This document shows positions 12,101 through 24,800 of a stretch of DNA of 64,000 bases, piece by piece. Source of the DNA: Plenodomus lindquistii. Its lineage: Eukaryota; Ascomycota; Dothideomycetes; Pleosporales; Leptosphaeriaceae. The notes beneath the pieces were generated by a model. It did no database searches. It saw only the letters and a program-made list of their open reading frames with translations, and was not told the origin of the DNA. The stretch spans positions 2,046,001 through 2,110,000 of the forward strand of contig JANUWI010000004.1 of assembly GCA_025504975.1 (NCBI GenBank), given 5' to 3'. Both the position numbers and the translations under genes were made by a program. The stretch's first letter is position 1; each line of letters begins with the position of its first letter.

Positions 12101-13246
12101 ATGCCAAAGGACAAGCGAAAACGCGCTGCTGGCGCGGGCGATGCGTCACCCTATGCGAAACCCTCAGCCAAGGCGTCGGCGGCGCACTCCATCTTCAAGA
12201 TGGACAAGGATCTCGGCCAGCACATTCTCAAAAACCCCGGTGTCGCGGCCGCAATCGTGCAAAAGGCGCACCTCAAACAGTCGGACCATGTTCTGGAAGT
12301 CGGTCCCGGTACAGGCAATCTGACGGTCCTCATTCTCAAGGCCGCCAAAGCCGTGACGGCAGTGGAGATGGATCCTCGTATGGCCGCCGAGTTGACCAAG
12401 CGAGTGCAAGGCACACCCGAGGCGCAGCGTCTAAAAGTCATGCTGGGCGATGTCATCAAGACCGAGCTTCCACACTTTGATGTGTGCATCAGCAACACAC
12501 CATACCAGATCTCCAGTCCGCTGGTCTTCAAGCTGCTGAGCTTGCCCAGGCCGCCACGATGCTGCATACTCATGTTCCAGCGCGAATTCGCCATGCGCTT
12601 ATTTGCCAAACCAGGCGAGAAGCTGTATTCAAGACTGTCAGTCAACGTGCAGATGTGGGCAAAGGTCAGCCACGTCTTGAAGGTCGGACGCAACAACTTC
12701 AATCCGCCTCCGCTGGTCGAGAGCAACGTTGTCCGCATCGAGCCCAAGCACCCGAGACCGCAGATTGCATACGATGAGTGGGACGGTCTGCTTCGAATTG
12801 CGTTTGTGCGAAAAAACAGAACACTACGTGCATCTTTTCTCGGAACAGCAGCCGTCCTGGACCTCCTGGCAAGCAACTACCGCCTATTCTGCGCACAGAA
12901 CGACATCGCCGTTGACGACTCGCCGCTCGACCCGAATGAAGCTCCCACAGAGCCTGACACCATGGAAGTTGACGGTGGCGACGACGACGACTTCAAGGGT
13001 TTCTCCGACCCCGACGACCCCGACGACGAGCTCCCAGACTTCTTCAAGCAAATGCAGGCTGAGAAGAAGAAGAATGGTGTCAATCGGAAAAAGAAGGGTC
13101 GGGTCAGCGAGCTGGTCCGAGAGAAGGTGAGGAAAGTGCTCGAAGACGTGACACAACTTGCAGACAAGCGTGCGCGGTTGTGTGATGAGGGAGACTTTCT
13201 CAAGCTACTATATGCCTTCAATCAAGAAGGCATACATTTTAGCTAG
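12101..13246 (+). CDS. DIM1: 18S rRNA N6,N6-dimethyladenosine transferase Dim1
   Basis: This nucleolar enzyme uses S-adenosylmethionine to dimethylate two adjacent adenosines at the 3' end of 18S rRNA, and it is needed for pre-rRNA processing. It is a single exon of 381 residues. The KsgA/Dim1 fold is clear: DLGQHILKNP, the SAM motif LEVGPGTGNLT, the acidic VEMDPRM, GDVIK, and the catalytic motif ISNTPYQISSP (NxPY type). These are followed by MFQREFAMR, YSRLSVNVQ and VGRNNFNPPPLVES. Eukaryotic Dim1 proteins have a C-terminal extension, here with an acidic stretch (about residues 300-325) and a conserved end. The start at 12101 gives the expected basic N-terminus. Length and motifs are normal. 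Confidence 0.97.
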   Translation: MPKDKRKRAAGAGDASPYAKPSAKASAAHSIFKMDKDLGQHILKNPGVAAAIVQKAHLKQSDHVLEVGPGTGNLTVLILKAAKAVTAVEMDPRMAAELTKRVQGTPEAQRLKVMLGDVIKTELPHFDVCISNTPYQISSPLVFKLLSLPRPPRCCILMFQREFAMRLFAKPGEKLYSRLSVNVQMWAKVSHVLKVGRNNFNPPPLVESNVVRIEPKHPRPQIAYDEWDGLLRIAFVRKNRTLRASFLGTAAVLDLLASNYRLFCAQNDIAVDDSPLDPNEAPTEPDTMEVDGGDDDDFKGFSDPDDPDDELPDFFKQMQAEKKKNGVNRKKKGRVSELVREKVRKVLEDVTQLADKRARLCDEGDFLKLLYAFNQEGIHFS

Positions 13247-13286
13247 ATCCTTTTTACGCGGACTGAACTGCATTTTATGGCGTTTT

Positions 13287-13289
<3 letters not shown>

Positions 13290-13331
<42 letters not shown>
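13290..13331. repeat. (CT)n dinucleotide microsatellite
   Basis: A pure CT run of about 21 units is visible just downstream of the DIM1 stop codon, probably within its 3' untranslated region. It produces a poly-Ser/Leu open frame that I do not call as coding. Confidence 0.95.
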
Positions 13332-13333
<2 letters not shown>

Positions 13334-13495
13334 GAAGCATGACGGCGTTGGGGTATACCAAAAAGCAAGGCGTTTTGGAAATCAGTATCGCAAAGGAAGT
13401 CTAGTCTCAATAGTTCCCGCCGTAGTCTACGTACTATAGTACCACACAAAACCATCCTACCCTTTACCCACCCCCCTCATTCCCCTCCCCCCTCC

Positions 13496-13939
13496 CTAAC
13501 CCTCTTCTCCCTCCCTCCCTCTACCATGCATACTCCTAACATGCTCCACCATCTTATCCCTCCGTCCCCTCCACCCCCTCCCCTTCCTCACCCTCCCCAC
13601 CGGCTCCCTCGACCGCGCACACCCCTCCACAGGACAGAAAAACTCAAGCACAGCCCGCGCATGCACATTTTCGTAGTGGCGCTTGAAATCGGCTTGGCGG
13701 CCAAAGGAAAGCGAAGAGCATGTGCGCTGGGCGCAGAGAAATTTTCCGAGGAGCGTTATGTGGCCGATTGTGGGGTCTTCGGGGGAGGGGTCTGATGGGG
13801 AGGGGAGGGGAGGGTGGGTGGGAGATACTCGGGTGGTAGGGGTGGGGATTTGGAGGGGGTCGTGGGTGGTGGTGTTGGTGTTGATGTCTGATGGTGGTGA
13901 TGCGCGTGTGCTGTTATTGTCAGTATTGTTGTGATCCAT
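13496..13939 (-). CDS. small C2H2-type zinc-finger protein, function unknown
   Basis: This 147-residue open frame has a Thr/Pro/Asn-rich N-terminus of about 65 residues and two zinc-finger-like units. The first is a C-x4-C ... F-x-R-x2-D-x-x-R-H-x4-H pattern (FLCAQRTC ... ADFKRHYENVH). The second begins FFCPVEGC, continues through a Gly/Arg-rich loop and ends in DKMVEHVRSMH. Fungal genomes carry many short proteins of this paired form, often of unknown role and probably nucleic-acid binding. Neighbouring DNA is strongly C-rich, so part of the open frame could be compositional. The ordered Cys/His spacing argues that it is real. There is no intron and no obvious partner gene. Confidence 0.55.
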   Translation of the reverse strand: MDHNNTDNNSTRASPPSDINTNTTTHDPLQIPTPTTRVSPTHPPLPSPSDPSPEDPTIGHITLLGKFLCAQRTCSSLSFGRQADFKRHYENVHARAVLEFFCPVEGCARSREPVGRVRKGRGWRGRRDKMVEHVRSMHGRGREGEEG

Positions 13940-14798
13940 TGTCGAGATTATGTTTGTGGGAGTTACCCTGCATCGTCATCATTTGTCATGTCTTCTGCGA
14001 GTGTATCTCGTCTCGGGCGTTTGCGAGGTGTTACAGTCGTGGGAGAGTATGGGTTTCTGTGAAGGGGGTGATGTCAGATGGATCTTTCTTGCAGTCAATT
14101 ACAACTTAACACAAGAAATAAGCCTTTGGTGAGGGTCCTCCATGAATCGCATGGAAGAGGTAAAGGAGACAGGCCTGGTGGGGCTTTGGGGACCATGTGC
14201 TTTCCTCTGGATAAGGCGCAATGTGGAGAGTTCCCTGGGCTTCCAGCTTGGGTCTCTGTCAGGAGGTCACTGCATGTTGCAAATAAATCTGGCATCGTCC
14301 ATAGATGGGGTCTGTGAATAACGACAGATTCGAAGAGTTTCAGCCCTTGACTAGATAGAAATGCGCATCTCCGTTGTCCTTGGTTTCGAAAGCCGTGCCT
14401 TGTGAGCTGTGACAAGGCACTATCGTCCGAAAGCCCACAACATGACGGTCGACATAATCGAGGGCGAGTGCGGCGAGTGTCATGTGTATTCTTCAGAGCT
14501 GTTGGTGCTTCTCTTCGTGTGAATGCTTACTTTTGTGATATGCCGAGGTGGTAGGTAAATGCAGCCAGTTCGTAAACATGGTAGAATACGAATACTGCAC
14601 AGCGCACCAGACGTCGAATTTCCAGCGACAAGGTACCTAAGCCTGGTGTCGATCGATTCGATCCTTCGATCCGGAAAAGCCTCGAAACTTTGCGTACAAC
14701 CGTTCGAGCTTGATCATTCATACTATTACCATGAGCTCTTCAAAACGATCCGTTCGGAGGATGGCAAACGAGAGATTTTCTCCAGGTGATCGATGCCA
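13940..14798. other. gene-free interval
   Basis: About 860 bases between the C2H2 gene and the 3' end of the next minus-strand gene. Short open frames on both strands (for example 14095-14415 minus) have no domain or supporting splice pattern. I see nothing that I can call. Confidence 0.45.
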
Positions 14799-15901
14799 TC
14801 AATGACCTCGCAGTCTTCGTTCCTTCAACCCACGCAATATATCCACGGGTAGCTCATCGGACAAAGTCGTTTCGATATCCCGTTCGATAGCCGCGTTTCT
14901 GAGGATGCACCGAGGTCTGATCTCGACGATGCTCAGGGAAATAGCTGAGATGGTATTGTCCAGTAGCCGCATGTTGATAGCAGATTGGTATTTAAGACTT
15001 TTCAGTACGCCTAGGCTGGAAATCGCCTTATGGTTAGGAGGTGGCGTTACTCATCACCGTACGATCCTGTCTTGCCAGATCTTGGTAAGGTTTGAGCCTG
15101 TATAATGCAACAATCTCGCTGGCAACTTTGACGATGGGGTGAATAGTCGCATGTGCCTTTCCGGCTGTGTGTCTCATGGCCTTCCTATCCGCAGGGGTTC
15201 AACAGAGGTGGAAACATAGTGGAGTGTACTTACTGAACCACAATTTGCCTCGCAGCAGGTAGCGCATCCCTTTTCCCCACCTCCGCCTGTATTAAAGACG
15301 TTGGCTCGGCATAGTTATAGACCGGTCCAACGCTATCCATCACATCATTGTTCAGTCTCCAGCCCACTGAAGATGCTCTCGTGAGCAAGGCTCCCTGGTC
15401 TGATGCATAGTAATCATGTGTTCCGAAGCCGTTCGTTTCCATAGTTGACTCGGACGTATATTCTTGGTTGGAAAATTGTGATGATGTACAGCGCGACATC
15501 ATAGTAGTGGCAGGGCCTGGGTTGTAAGACCCGATTGAACCATCGTATGCGTCTTCATCCCGCGAAAACTGTCCATAGCTCAACGAATGCTGCGAAAGAG
15601 ATCGTGCCATATCAGTGGCAAGCGTGTGGGACCCGTCCGCTATGTATGACGACCGTCGTGGCATGGTGTACGGCTGTGCTATAGCCTGATTTCGCGAAAT
15701 GGTTGACTCTCTGTTTGTACTTTGAGGATAGGATAAGAGACGAATTCGACTGCTACCAAGTGTTGGATGTGGAGGGACTTGATTCGATGCAAATCCCATG
15801 GAGAAGTCAAATGAAGTGGTGTTGGCTACGCCAAAGCTGAATGATGAGTTTGGGGCAGTATACAGGCCACTACCACCTTCATCAGATATATACTCATCCA
15901 T
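14799..15901 (-). CDS. uncharacterised 337-residue protein with Ser/Tyr-rich N-terminus
   Basis: I do not recognise this protein. Three exons (15901-15234, 15184-15051, 15010-14799) join cleanly in frame. Intron 1 is 49 nt with a GTAAGT donor. Intron 2 is 40 nt with a CTAAC branch point. An in-frame stop lies just upstream of the ATG, which supports this start. Residues 1-220 are rich in Ser, Tyr, Asn and Gly and look disordered. The spliced C-terminal 115 residues are different in character: amphipathic and probably helical, with ATIHPIVKVASEIVALYRL and INMRLLDNTISAISLSIVEI. That contrast suggests a disordered region followed by a folded helical domain. No signal peptide or membrane segment is visible. 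The coding potential of the two short downstream exons is my main evidence for the model. Confidence 0.65.
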
Positions 15902-16586
15902 ACGGTGTCAAAGTCTAGCAGGAACAGTCAGTTCAATTCAGTCGTCTCTAGTGAGCAGGTGAAGGGTGACACGGCAAAACGATGTCTTCTCTGAACTAGG
16001 TGAACACTGTGAAAATAGGTGACAGGACTGAACGGTATAGCGGATTCCCACATGCAATCACGGTAAACTTTGGCGCAGCCTCCTGCTAGCGCTGGCTTGC
16101 ATGGAGGACTGCTACATGCATGAGCTCGGTATTGAAGTTGTCTGTCCCGCAGTAGGCGAACAGGCAAATAGGGCTGACATATTAGGCGTGGCTGAGACGA
16201 AACTTGGATGTGGAACTTGACCATTCGGTAATCTTATCCAAGAGCTTTTCGACCAATGCTGCGCAACATCGTCTCTAAAAGAAAGGACTATCGCCGTCGT
16301 GGATTAGTGTTGAATGGGGGTCTGGCCAAGCCATAGGAAAGTAGCTGGTGGGCGCACTGATGTTCATTGATAACCGAGGCCAGTAAGCAGACCTGCGTCG
16401 ACCTAGGCATTAGCCTAGTGAGTGTATTCATGTAGTCTGCCTCACTTCTCATGTGCCTTGGAAATGTAGACCGCTCAAAGTCCCACTACTCAGCCCCTTG
16501 AACTGTTCCAGCCATGCATTGACCGAATAGTGCGATTGCGTGATACAGTCCAGGCTGTGCAAGTCGTGCGATGATCAAATCAGCTT
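15902..16586. other. gene-free interval downstream of AIP1
   Basis: This 685-base interval lies between the AIP1 stop codon and the start of the orphan minus-strand gene, so it must include the promoter of the latter. A minus open frame at 15928-16224 lacks any domain. No repeat or RNA gene was seen. Confidence 0.45.
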
Positions 16587-18571
16587 TCACTGCTTAACCG
16601 TCCATACCTTGACACTCGCGTCGCCGCCTGCTGAGATGACCTTGGTAGTCTGATCCCAGGCAACGCCTGTTACGCCATCCTTGTGTGCGTTGAGCGCTTT
16701 GATACGCTTACTGGGGTCCTCTGTGCTCCAAACCATGACATTGGTGTCTAGACTGCCACTCGCAGCGTACTTATCCGTTTCATCCCAGGCCAGGCAAGTG
16801 ATTCGTGCCGTGTGGGCGCTCCATCTGTCTGTGATGAGCTTCCATTCACCGGATGCCTCGTATGCATAGATCTTGCCGTTGCTCGCTCCGACAGCGAGTT
16901 TCTGGCCAGACGATGAGAACGCAAGGGCCGAGATGGGCGAGGTTGCGCGTCGGAGGACTGTGTCAGTGTCTTTGAGTTCAGCGCCAGAGAGTGTGTAGAT
17001 ATGGACAAGCTTGTCGTCGCCTCCAACGGCTACAGTAGAGCCATGCGCCGCAATGGCCGTGGCACCGTATTTGAGGGCCAGTGAGCCTGTCTGTGAGCCA
17101 TTGGAGTAGATGGTTATCGAGTCTGCGGACGCTACAAGGACTGAGCCTCCTGCAGCGGCGATGCCCTTTGGTTGCGACTTTAACGAGCTGGCTTCGCCCG
17201 TGAAGATCTTATCTGGTACCGAGATGGATCGGAGCGTGTCGTCCCAGCCAACACTGTAGACGTCTGATGCGCTCTTGCGATCGGGCGCAGCGAGGCCTGC
17301 CACATAGTTGGAATGGGAAGCACCCTGCACCTGGTCCGCAAGGCCAGTGGTAAGGTCCCACGCCAGCACGCGGCCTTCGTAGCTGCCTGTGGCCAGTGTC
17401 GAGCCCGTAACAGCAGCGGCGGTGATGTTCTTCTGATGGCCACGCACCACACGGGTAGGCTGCGGTGTGCCCGCGGCGAGGTAGTTGAGGCTGCCGTCGA
17501 GGTCGACGCTGATGACCAAGCTGTCACTGCGCCCTGCCGGCCAAACGACGCCAACCTGCTGATCGGGCACGCTGGCCACACCCTCTTCGCCCATGCGCCA
17601 CGTCTGCACCGCCTTGGCCGCCTCGACGTCCCAAATGCGCACAGTCTGGTCGGCACTGGCGGTCACGAATCGTTTTGAGTCGGCCGCCCAACTGAGACCG
17701 AAGATGCTGCCCGTGTGCACGCCCTCGCCAATCTGGGCCGTGGGCTCACCCGTCTTGCCGTCGTACAGCCAGATGCGCTTGTCGGCGCCCACGCTGGCGA
17801 AGACGGAGCCGTCAGGAGCAAAAGCAGTGCTCAGCACGAAGCGCTGGTGTTGGCCGCGCAAGCTGGTATTGAACTTGAAGGGTGCGCCGTGGTAGAAGAC
17901 GAGGCTGGTGTCGTCGGAGCCCGTGACGGCCCGTAGAGGGCGCTGTTGGCGAATGGCGACGCAGTTGATCTGGGACGAATGGCCGGAGATCTCGCCCACG
18001 CTGTTACCACTGTCGGCGGTGATGCAGTGGCCGAAGCGCTCCTTGCCGTCGCCCACGGCTATGATGCGCTGCGAGTCGCCGTCCCAGGCCACGTCGTTGA
18101 TGCGCCCAGCAATAATGTGGTACTCGCCCTTGGTCGCGCCTTCACCCGCGCAGTCCCACACGCGGACGGTCCCCGACACATCTCCACTGGCGACGTAGTA
18201 GCCCGAGGGGGCAAAGCGCGCGACCGTGGTCTGGGTGGTGTGCTGCGTGTACTGGCGGCTGACGGCGGGGTCGTCGATGGAGCGTACGAAGATTGACTTG
18301 CCCGACTGCACAGGGTGGAGCGATGAGTGAGCAACTCTAGCTTCGAAGAGGGCGTGTGGTGGGGAGGGGGAGGGGCAGGGGCAGGATGGCACCTACTGCG
18401 TAGGCTATGCGTTCGCCCTTGGGATCTGACGAGAGAATGGTCGGCTGCCCCCGCGTCGTAGTAGGCGCTGCCGCCCAGATGGCTTCTGCAATCTCGGGTC
18501 AGTGGGTGTGTTCATCGTGAGCTTGTGCAGTTTGGGCACGTATAGAGCAGCATACCAGAGAGGAGAGACAT
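16587..18571 (-). CDS. AIP1: actin-interacting protein 1 (WD40, cofilin cofactor)
   Basis: Aip1/WDR1 works with cofilin to disassemble actin filaments at cortical patches. Exons are 18571-18556, 18485-18397 and 18305-16587, giving 607 residues, the standard family length. The first exon is only 16 nt (MSLLS plus one base). Splicing restores the N-terminus MSLLSEAIWAAAPTT and the joint A-SGKSIFVRSID. WD40 repeats forming two seven-bladed propellers are seen throughout, with typical units such as TASADQTVRIWDVE, AASGSLDTNVMVWS and SAGGDASVKVWTV at the very end. Nothing is missing. It is the last clear housekeeping gene before the polyketide locus and lies on the same strand as the synthase, about 300 bases beyond its stop. 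A role in that locus is unlikely. Confidence 0.95.
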
Positions 18572-18876
18572 GTTCGAGGTAAAAGCGCTGGTCTGCAATC
18601 TATGAAGACAACAAGACACCTAGACAGAAGGCAATTGTGTCACAGAGACGTCCACTCGCCCCACGGACAGAAGTTACAATGGGTGCTGCCTGCCTGCCTG
18701 CGGGTCTGGGGTTTCGTCACCGCCAGTCGTCAGCCACACCGCGCCACAACACACGCCACTTGTCAGTCATCGTCCAACATCGGATGCACCATCTGCTCCC
18801 AACACACCATCAACCGCCAAGATGACGATATCCAACTGCAGCTGCTCAAAAGCAAAGGTGCCAACCTATCGCTCAA
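18572..18876. promoter_or_regulatory. AIP1 promoter and 3' flank of the polyketide synthase gene
   Basis: About 300 bases lie between the synthase stop codon and the AIP1 start codon, both on the minus strand. The interval must hold the synthase polyadenylation region and the AIP1 promoter. No discrete element was recognised. Confidence 0.5.
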
Positions 18877-21800
18877 TCACACCAACTGAACCAGTGCCTT
18901 ACTCTTCCCACACACAATCTGCGCAAGGCTATCAATGCTCCCACTAGCCAACAGCTCCAACACCTGCATGTTCGCCTCAAACATTCTCGCAATGAAGTTT
19001 CGCACCTCAATAGCTGTCAGCGAGTCCAGAGGGTAGTGGCTCAAAGCGCGACCCGTGTCGAGCGCCTCTGGCTCCATCGCAATAACATCAGCAATCTTCT
19101 CCACAAGCGCGTTACATACGACCTGAGCTGCCTCTGCTCGCGACGGCGCAGCCTTGAACAAAGCACTCCACGACTTCGCCGTGGCTGTCGTCGAGGCTGC
19201 AGAAGCGGCTTCAGCCGTTTTGAGCAGATGCACAAACTTGGCATCGTGACTCCAGAACGGCTGCATCGTAGACGTGATACGCATGCCCGTTATGGCGTGG
19301 CCGTTGCAACTCGTCAATCTCCCTTGGATCGCAGCTTCTATGAGAGCTAGCACCTCTGCCTCGCAGATAGTATCGCTGCCAAGGTTCCGCGCCACCTCTG
19401 CCGCCTTTTCCTTGTCTTCAGCCAGGTAGCCTGCATCAGAGACTGCTGTCAGGTCAATTGAAGTCGCAGGGACCCCCTGTCCCACGAGATACTGTGCAAA
19501 GCCATTGAGGAATGTGTTGGCGGCTGCATATGCTGCTTGTCCACGATTGCCCACCGCGCCTGCAGCTGAGGAGATGAGGACGAAAAAGTCGAGGGCAACC
19601 CCAGCGAATGCATCGTGTACGTTCCATGCGCCCTGAACCTTGGCTTCAACAACGGATGAGTACTGCTCATAAGCCATCCTCTCGAATAGTACGTCCTGAA
19701 CTGGAGTTAGTATATTAATCAAGTAGGAGAGTAATATTACTGACGTCGAGCACCATGGCACCGTGAATGATTCCGCGCACAGGCGGTAGACCGCTCAATC
19801 CAGTCGACACGAGTCTATCGACATCTGATCGATCTGCCACATCACAGCGACGGACCACTACTTGCGTTCCAGCCTGGTTCAAAGCGTCAATCTCAATCTT
19901 CGCCTTGCCGTTGGCAACACCACTTCTTGAGAGCAACACGATGTGCTTGGCACCATTACTGGCCAGCCATCTCGCAATGCTGCGACCCAGACCACCAGTT
20001 CCACCAATCAAGACATACGTGGCATCTTCTGGAAGGATTTTATGGCTGGATTCGATACGAGGGGCCTACAGTCTATTAGAAAGAGCAAGCTGCTGAGATA
20101 GGATACTTACCAAGACCATCTCATCATCGCGCGGTACCACGGTCGCCGTCTTGTCACCGTGAGATAGCCGAGCGTACTGCAAAGCGGCCGACATCTCTGT
20201 CACGCCGAATGTTTTTTCTAATCGTAGTGGCTGAGCCCTGTCACAACGAAGTAATCGAGCTATATCTGTGAGCGTACGCTGCAGGACCTGCTGCTGGTGT
20301 TTAGCAAGCGCCAACATGTCCACCGTGAAGATCGAGAGCGACTTCTGGCGCGACACATGCTCTGGCATCTGGCAGCCTGTGTCAACGTTGACAAGACGAC
20401 CGAACATGGCGATGCACCTCGAGATTCGTGCGTGGTGGCAGCTCCCGGTTACGCTGTTGAAGACAACATCGACTCCGCGTCCACCAGTTGTATCTTGAAT
20501 GTGCGCAACTAAAGCTTCTCCGTCGATGGACCAAATTCGATCTTCTGGTATCTCAAACTCTTGCATCAGCATACCTTTCTCGTCTGCAGTCCTTACGGTC
20601 GTCCAGATATCCGCACCTAGCATGCGTGCAATCGTGACCGCCGCTTGCCCGACTGCGTTTGCAGCATCCTGAATCAACACAGTCTCGCCTTCGAGTAGCC
20701 GCGTCTGATCTATCAGTGCGTATGTAGCTGCACAATAGGCGATAGGTAATGTTGCAGCTGCCTCGAGAGTCACATGATCTGGAACTTTCATGACGAGGCT
20801 AGAATGAGCACGTACGACTGTGGACAATGAGCCATGGGGCGTGACTGCTGCGACACGGTCTCCAATCTTGATGGAGGCGACGTTGGTACCGACACTGATG
20901 ACTACGCCACTGCACTCAGATCCAATGACACCCGCACAAGTAGCCATGTCTCGTGAGCTTATGCCAACAGCCTTGACGTGAATCGCAACAGAGTCTTCAG
21001 CGAGATCATCATGAGCGCCCCGTACATCTTCGAACGACACGCCGTGCAACTCGCCGGGTGACGAGATCACAGCTTGTAGTGGCCGGTTCACATCCACGAA
21101 TCTTGCCGGTTGCATGTCTGCGGGATGGACCCGCTCATGCACGAACTCGTTCAAGGTAGCATCATCAACAATCCGTGGAGTCAAAAGTACCCCCTCTCGC
21201 TCCACAAACTCAGTCTCTTGGATATCGCTGCCATTGCGCAAGGTCATGTTGAAAACGTCCAAGATCGAATCGACAGCTGCAGCAATCGCCTCACCACCAC
21301 CACTGTCAAGGTCCAGTGTGACGAATTGCTGGACCGCACCCTCGGAGCGTAGCGTTCGACTGAGTCCAGTTATCATGTTTGCGTTTGGGTTCGTGGAACC
21401 CATGTAGCTCTTGCGAGTTACCCAGAGGATCCCTTGGACATGCGTTACGAGGTGTTGCAGCGCGTAGAACTCATCCGCACGCAAGTGTGCCAGTACTGGA
21501 CGGTAGAGTTCGGAGAGAAATATGCAAATTTTGTCTCGCCCGCCATCTCCGACTGTTGAGAGCGTGCTGAATGTTGGATGATGTCCGGTCAGAATAGCGA
21601 TCCGGTCTGAAAGTGCGGTCGCTAGTTCAGTCTGCGATTCAATCTCATCGCAGATGATGATGATCTGTAAGCTACCGTAAGGCCGTGTCCCTGGACTCAT
21701 GTTCGTCTCTTGACGAGCGACGGCTTCCCAATCCAGTTTGTAGCATAATTCGCGAGGACCATCCGTATCGAGGGCAGACTCTCGTCCAGCAACCGACGCC

Positions 21801-24800
21801 AATTTGAGACCCTCAACCGAGAGCATCTGTTGACCTTCGGTGTCTAGAGCGTACATGGACATGACAATGGAATTGCCTTCTGAAGTTTGAACAGTCGGCT
21901 CGCAGTACGCTTGTAGGCTAGATTCCTGCTTTTTGAGCTGAGCACAAATTGCCGCCATGGATATGGTGACCTTGCCCAATGAGGATGGAAGGTAGACTGT
22001 GCTCAAAGTCTCCTTCGCAGCAAGCACTGGCCAGTACATTGATATCAGCTGCTCCAGCATCGTAGGGTGCACGATGTAGTCCGTCTCGGTACCATGAGGC
22101 ATCTCCGTCGCTGTAGCAGCCGGGGTGATGCGAGCTACAGCCGCAGACGACGAAGCAAAACACCCTTGCAAGCCCTGAAAAGTTGGGCCATATACTATAC
22201 CAATGCTGGATAATTGCTCGTATATCGACTGTGGCGTCATGTAACTGGTAGCCGCTTTTGCGATCGTAGTGTTCCTCGCATGTAGCTTTTTATCGTCCAA
22301 AAGCCGAGCCCCCACACCATCAACCTCATGTACGATGGACTGAGTAGCAGAAACAAGGCCAGTGCAATGCTCCGTCCATCCTTTAGTCTTTGACCAAGAA
22401 CGTATGTCAAAGTGGTGTAAGAACCGATGCTTTGAGCTTTCATCAGCACTTCGCCGCAGGGTAATCGTCATCTCCAAGTCCTCCTCTGTCAACATGACTG
22501 CACAAGACACACTCAGATCCTCAACCACAAGCTTGTCGTAGGGAATATCCTTCACCTGGGCCCTTTGAACCACTGCCTCAATTGCCATGACAATGAATCC
22601 GGAAATGGGAAACATAGTTACCCCCTGAATCTCATGGTGTCGAAGCCACGGCAAGTCGTCCAGACGCACTATATTTCTCCACTCTGGCTGGAAGTCATTC
22701 GAGTACGGTGCCAGTACACCTATGAGATCGTTCCTCAGTGCGTTGTGGAATTTATGCATTTTCATGAACCGCGACTCATGATGGAATTGCACAGTATGAT
22801 TCCATGCATACCGCGGTAAATCAGTCAGAACCTGCGGCGGCCTGTCGAGCGGCTTGGGCGAGTTGATAGCGCCCATATCGAGATGCGTACCCTTGACGAA
22901 CAGGGTGCCCGCTAGATCCAGCGCGGTGGAGATGGCATTCTTGTTCCGTGAGAGTACGGAGGCATACGTGATGTTAGCCGGAGCAGAGATGTGTTTGAGG
23001 ATTTGCTTGATGGGGCCTTGGAGCGCGGCATGCGGACCCAGTTCAACGAGGAAATCGATTCCGGTCTTGCTGTTGTCTCCGGTAGGCTCGCACATACTCT
23101 GCACGGCGTCGTCGAATTTTACAGCGCACACGAGGTTCTGGGCCCAGTAGGATGCATCGAGTTCTTCGGCGCGGGCAAGACGTCCGAGCAAGGAGGAGTG
23201 GAAACGTGTTGGTGATGTCTTGGGCGGTTGCAGGTGATGCAGAGCTTTTGTATATTCCTTTGCGATCAAATTCATGTGGTGCGAGTGGTAGGCTGTATCC
23301 ACTTGTAGTTTTCGAACAAACGTGTCGGGATACTGCGCCTCGATGAGTTCTTTCAGGCACATTACAGCCTGATCGTCTCCGGAGACTGTGATGCTTGAAG
23401 GGCTGTTGATGCATGCGATTCGGACGTGTCCCTGCGATGATGGAATTCGATCGATGAGTTCAGTTATCAGCTTCTCGCCCGCTCCAACCGCCATCATGGA
23501 TCCTTCGAGCAATGGGAACTTGGCTTTGAGCTCTGGTATTAGACGCCCGCGATGAAACGAGATTGTCATGGCGTCTTCGAAAGTGATCAGATCTGCTGCG
23601 TAGGCAGCGCCAATCTCGCCCGAGGAATGACCCGCAACGGCTGAAGGCTTTATGCTCCATGATTGCAGGAGATCTGTCAGAGCCAGCTGGACTGCAGTAC
23701 ACGCCGGCTGCGATATGTGAGCGGCATTGACCTGTGAGTCATGCTCGTCCTTGTGCAACTCATCTAGGAGGGAGAAATTGGAGCCCAGGGAGCGGAGATG
23801 GCCGTCAGCTCGTTCCAGAGCAAGCTTGTAGATGGGATAATGATGGAAAAGCTCGCGACCCATTGCCCACCATTGTGCTCCCTGCCCAGTGAAGATCCAT
23901 CCAATACGAAGTGCCTCTGACTCTTGACGCACTGGTACAACCTTGCCACTGAACAAAGTCTGAACGAGACTCACGGAATCAGATGCAGTGATTGCGACAC
24001 GCCAGGGGTGTAAAGATCGCCTCTGTCCGAGCGTGTACGCAAGATTTCCCAGAAGATCATTTTCGAATACTTCTGGACGACGTTCGAGATATACTCCCAG
24101 GTTCTGCATTATAGTCTCGGTGCTGATCTTGTCGTTTGCAGAGAGGATGAAGAGCCGCTCAGAGGTCTGGGTATCGATCTCGTCTTTCATAGTCTTTCGC
24201 TCAAGCGGGCCTCGAGTCATAACGACGTGTGCGTTCGTGCCTCCAAATCCAAAGCCATTGACACTAGCCCAACGCTTCCCAGCTGGCCAGGGTTGCTGTC
24301 GAACAGGAACTTTGAGACCCCACTCATCAAACGGGATCTTCTCGTTAGGTTTTTGAAAGTCGTGGTTTGGGAGGATAAATCCTCGTTCCATCATCAAAGC
24401 GGTCTTGATGATCCCCGCGATTCCGGCAGCAGCTTCTAGATGGCCAATGTTTGACTTTACAGAGCCAACGTACAGAGGCTTTCGCTTGGTTCGACCCTCG
24501 CCGAATACTTTGTGGAGTGCGGAAACTTCGATCGGATCTCCAACGCGCGTTCCTGTCCCATGGGCTTCGACGTATCCCGTGTCCTTGGGTTCCATGTTGC
24601 CGTTTTTGTAAACACTCCGTATGAGATCTTCCTGGGCAAGACCATTAGGCATAGTGATGCCTGGTGTTCTCCCATCTTGGTTAATGCCACTACCACAGAT
24701 CACAGCGCGGATGGGATCGTTATCTTTGATGGCCTGTTCGAGGCCTTTGAGGACGACGAGTCCGCACCCTTCGCCTCTCCCGTAGCCTGTGCCTCGCTGG

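Noticed and set aside
20900..22000. Possible C-methyltransferase domain in the polyketide synthase between DH and ER
   Set aside because: The segment has the length and character of the structural linker only, and no SAM-binding motif was seen.
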